Source: Candidatus Lindowiibacteriota bacterium
GTDB lineage: Bacteria; Lindowbacteria; 2-12-FULL-62-27
NCBI GenBank assembly: GCA_023249255.1
Contig: JAHFCY010000009.1
Span: 1 to 30,283 of the forward strand
Direction of reading: 5' to 3'
DNA length: 30,283 bases
Part shown: piece after piece, positions 25,224 to 30,283 of the stretch
Position numbering within the stretch: the first letter of the stretch is position 1
How the letters are laid out: each line of letters starts with the position of its first letter
Translations under genes and position numbers: made by a program
Notes under the pieces: generated by a model
What the model was told of the DNA's origin: nothing
The model's database searches: none
Seen by the model: only the letters and a program-made list of their open reading frames with translations

Positions 25224-25238
25224 GTGATTCTAAATCAC
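25224..25238. promoter_or_regulatory. 15-bp inverted repeat over the acnA -10
   Basis: GTGATT (25224-25229), CTA, AATCAC (25233-25238): perfect 6-bp arms around a 3-nt centre that overlaps the -10 hexamer. The layout suits an operator; the regulator is unknown. Confidence 0.4.
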
Positions 25239-25256
25239 ATCAGACGAGACTGACAA
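25227..25256 (-). promoter_or_regulatory. Promoter of acnA, leaderless type
   Basis: TTGTCA (25251-25256), 18 bp, TAGAAT (25227-25232), both 5 of 6 to consensus, then 6 nt to ATG 25220. No Shine-Dalgarno precedes the start. Confidence 0.6.
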
Positions 25257-25336
25257 GAGTTTGCGGACGTTATTCTTGAGAGGACGTATTCATTCGGATA
25301 TGCCATTGAAAATTTCATAAGGAATCCAAGAATGCA

Positions 25337-25400
25337 GGAGGAAGCAAACCCGGTCACGTTCATGGCTTCCTGGCTTCCTTATTATTTTTCCGAGGAAGCC
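25337..25400. repeat. Cluster of AGGAAGCC repeats at the recQ 3' end
   Basis: AGGAAGC (25339-25345), then a tandem pair GGCTTCCT GGCTTCCT (25364-25379), then AGGAAGCC (25393-25400). The pair can form either of two stems: 8 bp with the right-hand copy (13-nt loop, spanning the recQ stop codon) or 7 bp with the left-hand copy. No T-run follows on the minus strand, so it is not a standard terminator. The rest of the acnA-recQ gap holds the acnA promoter and nothing else recognisable. Confidence 0.55.
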
Positions 25401-27286
25401 GAATTGTTATGAGAGGACTTGACCACGGCCAGAAACTGCGGGCCGTACTTGGCGGAATTCTTCGGGCCGAATCCCCGGACGCCGCGCAAATCCTCGATCG
25501 TGCGTGGACGGGCGCGGACGAGTTCGCGGAGCATCCGGTCGTGGGCGACGCAGTAAGGCGGGACGCCTTCGGCGGCGGCAAGATTTTTCCGAAGCGACCG
25601 GAGGCGGTCGAAGAGAACGGTTTCGTCTGCGGTCAGGGGCTGGTCAGTCTCTGCGGCCTGTTCGCGAATGACCAGGGACTCTTTGGACGCGCCCAGCGAT
25701 GAGTGCCGGGCGTTGAGCAAAGATTTTTCAGACGGCTTTGCCCGGGTGGTCGTGGAAGACTTCCTCGCGGATTTTTTAGGGACAACAGCCGGCGCGGACC
25801 AGACACGAATGTCGGCGCGGCATACGTCGCAGGCGCCGCATTTGTATCGAACGGGCTTGCCGGTGAAATAGTCGAGGATGAATCCGCGGCGGCAATATTT
25901 CGTGTTGTAGGCGTAGGAGACCATGCGTTTTAATCTCATACCGTCCCAGACTTTTTTGCGCGCGAGCGCGTCCCAGTCGACGGGCAAGGTGTCGCGCCGC
26001 GGCGGCACGGGCCGGACGGATCGGCGGCGTGGATTGTCGGCGGATTTGGGGCGCTCGATGATGCCCTGCCGTTCGAGAATGACCAGCGCGGTGTAAACCT
26101 GCATATCGTTTCGAAGGCCGAGTTTCTCGGCGATGTCGCGGGTCGGCAGATCGACCGGCAGGGCGTCGGGCGAGCGTGCCCAGACAAGATCGTGGACGGA
26201 CTCGACCACCGCGCGCGGCGGATTTGATCCGTCGATGAAAAAATCCTGCGTTCGGGTGTCGGCGTAATTGAAAAGTAACAACCCCCGGCAAGGATATCCA
26301 TCGCGGCCCGCGCGGCCGACTTCCTGATAATAGCTCTCGACCGATCCCGGAACGTCGAAGTGCGCGACGAGCCGGATGTCGCGTTTGTCGATTCCCATGC
26401 CAAACGCCACCGTCGCCACCACGATGGGAGCATCATCTCGCATGAACGCCTGCTGAACACGCGTCCGTTCGGCGTCGTCGAGACCCGCGTGATAGATGAG
26501 ACAGGGCCGGTCAGGCCTCTCGAGCGCCGCGGCGACTTTTTCGGCGTTTTTTCGCGTCGCGGTGTAGACGATAGCCGGTGTCCCGTTTTCGGCCAGCGCA
26601 TCTTCGATCAGCTCGAACTTGGCCGCCTGTCCGGGACAGGCGACCACGTCCAGGATGAGGTTCGTCCGGTCAAATCCAGCGATGAATTCCACCGGAGCGT
26701 CAAGCCCGAGCGCCACGGCGATGTCTTTTCGAACTTCGGGCGTGGCCGTCGCGGTGAACGCCGCCACGGGCGGCCGGCCCAGCGCGCGGGCGGAGGGCGC
26801 AAGCCGCAAATACTGCGGCCGAAAATCATGCCCCCACTGCGACACGCAGTGCGCCTCGTCGACCACAAAGAGCGAGAGATCCACCTCCGACAGGGCGTCC
26901 ATGAACCGTTTCGACGTGAAGCGTTCCGGTGCGACGTACAGGATTTTGACGTCGCCGCGTTTTAGAGCATTCAACACGGCAATCTGTTCTCCGAAATCGA
27001 GCGTCGAATTGACGAATGCCGCGGGCAGATTGATTTTGCGAAGCGCGGACACCTGATCGGCCATGAGGGAAATGAGAGGCGAAACGACAATCGTCGCGCC
27101 GGGCAAAAGCAGAGCCGGCAGTTGAAAACAAAGCGACTTGCCGTATCCGGTCGGCATGACGGCCATGACGTCCTGCCCGTCAAGGATCGCCCGGACGACG
27201 TCCTCCTGCCCCGGCCGAAATTCGGCAAGGCCGAACCAGGTCGATAGAGATTGAAGGAGGTCTGTTGAAACAGGCGCGTCACTCAT
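25382..27286 (-). CDS. recQ: ATP-dependent DNA helicase RecQ, variant domain order
   Basis: A 634-residue 3'-5' superfamily 2 helicase for recombination and repair. The core has FRPGQEDVV (motif 0), Walker A PTGYGKS (K50), DEAH at 143-146 in VVDEAHCVSQWGHDFRP, FTATATPEV, and motif VI QEVGRAGRDG (321-330). A winged-helix-like segment (about 384-414: DIAEKLGLRNDMQVYTAL) comes before the zinc cysteines C465, C483, C486, C489; in E. coli RecQ the zinc site comes first. A Lys/Ser-rich linker (503-525) leads to a C-terminal HRDC domain (about 552-624). ATG 27286 lies 6 nt after TACGGT, with no Shine-Dalgarno. Confidence 0.94.
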   Translation of the reverse strand: MSDAPVSTDLLQSLSTWFGLAEFRPGQEDVVRAILDGQDVMAVMPTGYGKSLCFQLPALLLPGATIVVSPLISLMADQVSALRKINLPAAFVNSTLDFGEQIAVLNALKRGDVKILYVAPERFTSKRFMDALSEVDLSLFVVDEAHCVSQWGHDFRPQYLRLAPSARALGRPPVAAFTATATPEVRKDIAVALGLDAPVEFIAGFDRTNLILDVVACPGQAAKFELIEDALAENGTPAIVYTATRKNAEKVAAALERPDRPCLIYHAGLDDAERTRVQQAFMRDDAPIVVATVAFGMGIDKRDIRLVAHFDVPGSVESYYQEVGRAGRDGYPCRGLLLFNYADTRTQDFFIDGSNPPRAVVESVHDLVWARSPDALPVDLPTRDIAEKLGLRNDMQVYTALVILERQGIIERPKSADNPRRRSVRPVPPRRDTLPVDWDALARKKVWDGMRLKRMVSYAYNTKYCRRGFILDYFTGKPVRYKCGACDVCRADIRVWSAPAVVPKKSARKSSTTTRAKPSEKSLLNARHSSLGASKESLVIREQAAETDQPLTADETVLFDRLRSLRKNLAAAEGVPPYCVAHDRMLRELVRARPRTIEDLRGVRGFGPKNSAKYGPQFLAVVKSSHNNSASSEK

Positions 27287-27292
27287 GCCGTA

Positions 27293-27321
27293 ACCGTATC
27301 AACGGCCGCGGGACGAGTCAA
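27293..27321 (-). promoter_or_regulatory. Promoter of recQ, leaderless type
   Basis: TTGACT (27316-27321), 17 bp, TACGGT (27293-27298), then 6 nt to ATG 27286. The -35 is good. The -10 is weak (TAxxxT only) but correctly spaced. Confidence 0.45.
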
Positions 27322-27517
27322 AGAGGGAGAGAACGGGACTATAAATTCGGCAGAATGTCGAAGCGGAGCCACGAAAGCGCCAGGACCCGTTTACCCAAAC
27401 TCCGTTTCCGGGATGGTCTGCGCCGCGCCCGCTGTCTACCTGTAATAGGAAGCCTGATGTTCATGGGAACACGTACAGGCTCGAACGGCCACGAACTTTA
27501 AATAGCCGGGTTTGCCG
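27322..27517. other. Intergenic region between recQ promoter and protease gene
   Basis: About 200 bp with no supported gene. It holds one copy of the GTCTACCTGTAATA repeat (27434-27447). No strong terminator hairpin was found for the protease gene, and the short plus-strand frame crossing it has no homology signal. Confidence 0.5.
27434..27447. repeat. Direct repeat copy 1 flanking the protease gene
   Basis: GTCTACCTGTAATA, identical to 27929-27942 and in the same orientation. With one mismatch the match extends to 18 bp on the outer side. Confidence 0.5.
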
Positions 27518-27877
27518 TCAAACTTGCAGGTAGGTTACTTGAATCAGGGTCTTGTTGAGCGGGTCGACGCCGAGGCCAAATTCTTCGAGAGTGATGGCTC
27601 CGAGAAGCAGTTCGCTTTCCGGGTCGCCGAAAATGATCCAAGTGGGGCCGGTCTGCCCTCGAAGCTGAATCTGAACGACTCCTGCGTCGCGTTCGATGAT
27701 TTGCCCGTTGGCGATTTTAAGTTTTTGTTTGCGGAGCGGCGCGACACCCATTTTTTGAAGAAGATGAGACGGGATCCACGTGTAGGCCGCGCCAGTGTCC
27801 ACAACCGCTTCGAGCGACTCGGCCTTTTGACCATCATTCAAATCCGAAATCCGAATCTGTTCCCGGAATGTTCCCAT
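27518..27877 (-). CDS. Retropepsin-like (clan AA) aspartyl protease
   Basis: A small single-domain aspartyl protease of 119 residues from ATG 27877. VVDTGAAYTWIPSHLL contains the catalytic DTGA, and the C-terminal LLLGAITLEEFGLGVDP is the second conserved block. Such proteins act as homodimers; the target is unknown. No signal peptide or membrane helix is seen. ATG 27895 is an alternative start, but 27877 lies exactly 6 nt after a TATAGT hexamer and begins MGTFREQIRI. It stands alone, flanked by the 14-bp direct repeats. Confidence 0.88.
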   Translation of the reverse strand: MGTFREQIRISDLNDGQKAESLEAVVDTGAAYTWIPSHLLQKMGVAPLRKQKLKIANGQIIERDAGVVQIQLRGQTGPTWIIFGDPESELLLGAITLEEFGLGVDPLNKTLIQVTYLQV

Positions 27878-27883
27878 GTCGAA

Positions 27884-27912
27884 ACTATACGGCATCGATA
27901 TACGCTTTGCAA
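27884..27912 (-). promoter_or_regulatory. Promoter of the aspartyl protease gene, leaderless type
   Basis: TTGCAA (27907-27912), 17 bp, TATAGT (27884-27889, 5 of 6), then 6 nt to ATG 27877. The -35 hexamer is the same as at dnaE and rnpB. It decides the start codon choice. Confidence 0.55.
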
Positions 27913-27928
27913 GAAGCGGATCGGCGCC

Positions 27929-27942
27929 GTCTACCTGTAATA
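27929..27942. repeat. Direct repeat copy 2 flanking the protease gene
   Basis: GTCTACCTGTAATA; it covers the last codons and the TAG stop of the surface-protein ORF. See copy 1 at 27434-27447. Confidence 0.5.
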
Positions 27943-29331
27943 AAATCCGACCAGTCTTCTCCCAAACGAACAGTCAAACCATCGATCGCTCGCGGCGCGA
28001 AGGGCGCGGAGAAGTCGGGGGTTTGACGCAAGACGCGAAATGACGCACGAGCCTGGATATTTTACCGTGCCGGTCGCGGTGCTACTGGAAGTACTGGAAC
28101 TACTGCTCTCATCCGAAATTTCGAACCCGCCCGGATCGACCACCGATCCGTTGGCGACGCCGTCCTGATCGCCCGTGCCGCCGTCGGTCATCGTCAGAAA
28201 CACTTCGCTGTCGCCGTCCATGCTTGTCAGGTTCGACGTCATGTCAATCCAGCCGTTTGACGCGTCGAAGATGAAATACTTGGCCGTGACCGGGACGGAT
28301 TCGGGCATGTTGAGCGAAATCGTCACGGTTCCGCCGATTGACACGCCGTCGCAGGTGAACACGAACAATCCGAATTTAAAATTTGTGGCCGGTTTTTGTT
28401 TTTTGCCTGTATCGGAAACCTCATCGTCAAATTTGACCCCGCCCAATTCCGTCAGCCGCTCGTCCCCGCCTCCTTTGAGTTTGAACCCGACCGGCCGCGT
28501 GTCCTTGGAAAATGGATTCGAGTCGAGCGTCTTGGTGATGGTCGGCGTAATCGCCAGCGTCTCCGCCGCCGTCGTGAAACTGCGCGTTGTGCTCCATGTC
28601 GACCACCCGCCCCGCACGTCGCAGAATCGGGCATGCCAGTAATGTTTTTGCGCGCCCTTCAAAAGCCCGCGCGGAAATTTGAACCGCAGCCCGGCCGTCT
28701 CCGCGGCCACGACAACATTGACGCGCATGTGCATGTTGTCGAACGTGGCCGTCGAGTCCGTGACCTGCCAGTGCGTGCATCTGTGCGTGTCGTTATCCGC
28801 GTCGGAAAATCCACTGATGACAAGTTCACCGTTTGGCGCCACGCCGGTTGCGGCGTCAGCGGGAGACGACGGCGTCGGCGCTCCGGGATTATTGTTGATC
28901 GCCGCCACGGCCGTGACGGGCGCGCCGGTGACGGGAAGGCCGTCATACTTGAACGCCGTGCCGCCGCTTGACGTCGCTGTTATGTCCGAGGCCGACGCGA
29001 TCTGCGCAAAAAACGTTTGACCCGCGGTTGCCGTACCCGCGAAACTGTAAGTCACGACAAGATAGAGCGGCTTGGCTTTCGTGAGCGAGACAGAAAGTCC
29101 GCTGAACGTGACGCTCCCGTTGTCGGCGGAAACCGTGCCGCTACTCCCAATCTGCGTGTCGCCCGTGCCGTTGCCGTCGCCATCCTGCCATAGCTTAACG
29201 CCTGACGCCGACAAGGCCGTCAGGTCGTTACCCGTGCCGCCCGTCGTCACTTTCAGCGCCGTCAGCGTTCCGTTGGATCCGGGACCAATCACGACCTGGA
29301 GTACGGGCTTGTCGGAAACCGCGCCGAACAC
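27931..29331 (-). CDS. C-terminal part of a surface protein, 5' end lost by frame change
   Basis: About 466 codons from a GTG at 29331; the frame opens 17 codons earlier after a TGA and contains no convincing start or Shine-Dalgarno. Homology seems to start upstream of that GTG, at GANPPPQSVFG. In order: a beta-rich domain with VKLWQDGDGNGTGDTQIGS and VSADNGSVTFSGLS; an FN3-like domain (PSSPADAATGVAPN to YWHARFCDVRGGWSTWSTT); a choice-of-anchor-like domain ending in MTDGGTGDQDGVANGSVVDP; a Ser/Thr linker (SSSSSTSSSTATG); and a tail LLRALRAASDRWF to GRRLVGFYYR resembling the region after CFIATAAYGS in secreted proteins. Probably the 3' part of the next ORF, or a remnant. Confidence 0.75.
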   Translation of the reverse strand: MFGAVSDKPVLQVVIGPGSNGTLTALKVTTGGTGNDLTALSASGVKLWQDGDGNGTGDTQIGSSGTVSADNGSVTFSGLSVSLTKAKPLYLVVTYSFAGTATAGQTFFAQIASASDITATSSGGTAFKYDGLPVTGAPVTAVAAINNNPGAPTPSSPADAATGVAPNGELVISGFSDADNDTHRCTHWQVTDSTATFDNMHMRVNVVVAAETAGLRFKFPRGLLKGAQKHYWHARFCDVRGGWSTWSTTRSFTTAAETLAITPTITKTLDSNPFSKDTRPVGFKLKGGGDERLTELGGVKFDDEVSDTGKKQKPATNFKFGLFVFTCDGVSIGGTVTISLNMPESVPVTAKYFIFDASNGWIDMTSNLTSMDGDSEVFLTMTDGGTGDQDGVANGSVVDPGGFEISDESSSSSTSSSTATGTVKYPGSCVISRLASNPRLLRALRAASDRWFDCSFGRRLVGFYYR

Positions 29332-30283
29332 CGACTGCGGCGGTGGGTTAGCACCGCCTCGGCGGATAAAGGTGAGGTGTCAGCCAGTTTGAAATTTCTT
29401 CCGGTTAAAATCCCACTTGACGTAGCCTCGCGGGCATCACCAACACTGTAATAAACCAAAGGCGAATTTTTTGCGGCGATGATAAGTGTGTCTTTAATCG
29501 TAGTCGTGCCGCTGTAAACACTGATTTTGTAAGTAAACACGCCGGTTTCGAATTTGTTATTCAATGTGTCCTTAAGGTCCCACCAAATGACGTTCGTACC
29601 GACTTCGCCAAATTGTCGAGTCTCCGAAACAACATAGCTGTCGACATCCCGTATCTGGAGAGACACCGTGTCATCGCTTCTCAAGTAATATTGGAATCCC
29701 ATCATGCCACTGATCGTATCAGGTCCCGGATTCGGAAAAACAAATGTTTGTTCTTTTGTCAAAGATGGGTGAACATCGATAATTGTAAATGTTTCCTCTG
29801 GGGCCCAGCGGGATTTCATGAACCCCCCATCAACGGCTTGAACTGACCAGTAGTAGGTCACGTTGGTATCGAGATTTTTCGTCAAAATAGCAAAAGTGCA
29901 GTTCTGTACATTTCCAAAAAGACCATTTTCTACGGAATCGGCGTCGTTCGTATCCGCAGCTACAATATCGCACTTGCCCGGCCCGCGCCCAACGCGCAAA
30001 TTGAATGTCATCGACGAGGATGGCGTACTATCTGAGACAACGTCTTTCCAGTAAAATTGAATGGTATCCCCAGCGACGAATCTTCTCTTTTTCGGCGATA
30101 CGATTACAGGACTGTCCGGCCTGATGTTCGGCGGCCCATTTGCATCATTTCGAAAAATGATAAATCGTCGATTTCCAGTGTCATCCCCACCGGAACATGC
30201 CAAATCCAGGTCACCGTCGTTGTCATAATCACCCCAAGCTCCGTTTTCTATTCTTACCCCGTTGTCACCCATCGGATCCGATA
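29289..30283 (-). CDS. Surface protein with FG-GAP, FN3-like and FlgD-like domains (5' end outside window)
   Basis: The frame is open to the window edge. It holds one FG-GAP/VCBS-type repeat with the calcium loop DYDNDGDLDL in WGDYDNDGDLDLACSGG. An FN3-like domain follows, ending in YYWSVQAVDGG and RWAPEETFTI. Next is a FlgD-like Ig fold, from VFPNPGPDTISGMMGFQY to VIWWDLKDTLNN and GVFTYKISVYSG. FlgD-like folds are common near the C-terminus of secreted proteins. After about residue GRNFKLADTS the translation becomes Arg/Ser-rich and unlike a domain, and the frame ends at 29289. The DNA is clearly AT-richer than the neighbouring ORF. Exported surface or adhesion-type protein by inference. Confidence 0.8.
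   Translation of the reverse strand, partial: SDPMGDNGVRIENGAWGDYDNDGDLDLACSGGDDTGNRRFIIFRNDANGPPNIRPDSPVIVSPKKRRFVAGDTIQFYWKDVVSDSTPSSSMTFNLRVGRGPGKCDIVAADTNDADSVENGLFGNVQNCTFAILTKNLDTNVTYYWSVQAVDGGFMKSRWAPEETFTIIDVHPSLTKEQTFVFPNPGPDTISGMMGFQYYLRSDDTVSLQIRDVDSYVVSETRQFGEVGTNVIWWDLKDTLNNKFETGVFTYKISVYSGTTTIKDTLIIAAKNSPLVYYSVGDAREATSSGILTGRNFKLADTSPLSAEAVLTHRRSRCSARFPTSPYSRS

Noticed and set aside
1-30283. CRISPR arrays, tRNA or rRNA genes, transposases, phage genes
   Set aside because: Looked for on both strands; no spaced repeats, no tRNA cloverleaf with a TTCGAxTC arm in context, and no such proteins were recognised.

Overview
The window is a GC-rich, gene-dense bacterial chromosome segment of about 30 kb. 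Almost every gene is on the minus strand; the one clear plus-strand gene is the RNase P RNA. The lineage cannot be fixed from the sequence. A class A RNase P RNA, a SUF-only Fe-S assembly system, a SpoVG homologue and a large secreted FG-GAP/FN3/FlgD-fold surface protein would fit an uncultured or little-studied phylum. No rRNA, tRNA, CRISPR array, insertion sequence or prophage was seen.

Layout, left to right. (1) 1-2916: a DNA polymerase III alpha subunit, 3' end beyond the window, divergent from rnpB (2981-3349, plus). (2) 3356-7902: a minus-strand housekeeping operon spoVG, membrane coiled-coil protein, yicC, gmk, cNMP-binding-fold protein, dtd, rpe. (3) 7972-10681: a three-gene operon of a small charged protein, a B12-binding-type radical SAM protein and a family 2 glycosyltransferase that lacks a normal start codon. 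(4) 10794-22428: 15 tightly packed genes, no gap above 25 bp, led by an Rrf2 regulator: rrf2, sufC, sufB, sufD, Rieske ferredoxin, sufS, sufU, A-type carrier, ygfZ, mrp, DUF971, cysM-type cysteine synthase, MoaD/CysO-like sulfur carrier, sufT-like MIP18 protein, and a secreted TIM-barrel-like protein. (5) 22524-25220: aconitase. (6) 25382-27286: a RecQ helicase with an unusual domain order. (7) 27518-27877: a small retropepsin-like aspartyl protease. (8) 27931-30283: a large surface protein in two ORFs separated by a frame change and a composition step; its 5' end is beyond the window.

The core is region 4. The order suggests one transcript that makes cysteine through a sulfur-carrier pathway (cysM plus moaD), extracts sulfur with SufS/SufU, builds clusters on SufBCD, and delivers them through the A-type carrier, Mrp, DUF971, SufT and YgfZ. 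The Rrf2 protein has three cysteines placed like cluster ligands, and its promoter carries a 9-bp inverted repeat, so cluster-sensing autoregulation is plausible. Aconitase, a 4Fe-4S client, lies just upstream.

The most unusual regulatory signal is repeated. At six genes that head transcription units or stand alone (dnaE, spoVG, rrf2, acnA, recQ, aspartyl protease) a -10-like hexamer lies only 5-8 nt before the start codon, and five of the six have a -35-like hexamer 16-18 bp further up. These genes are probably transcribed as leaderless mRNAs. One promoter, before the small protein at 10681, instead has a 5' leader of about 50 nt with a strong Shine-Dalgarno sequence.
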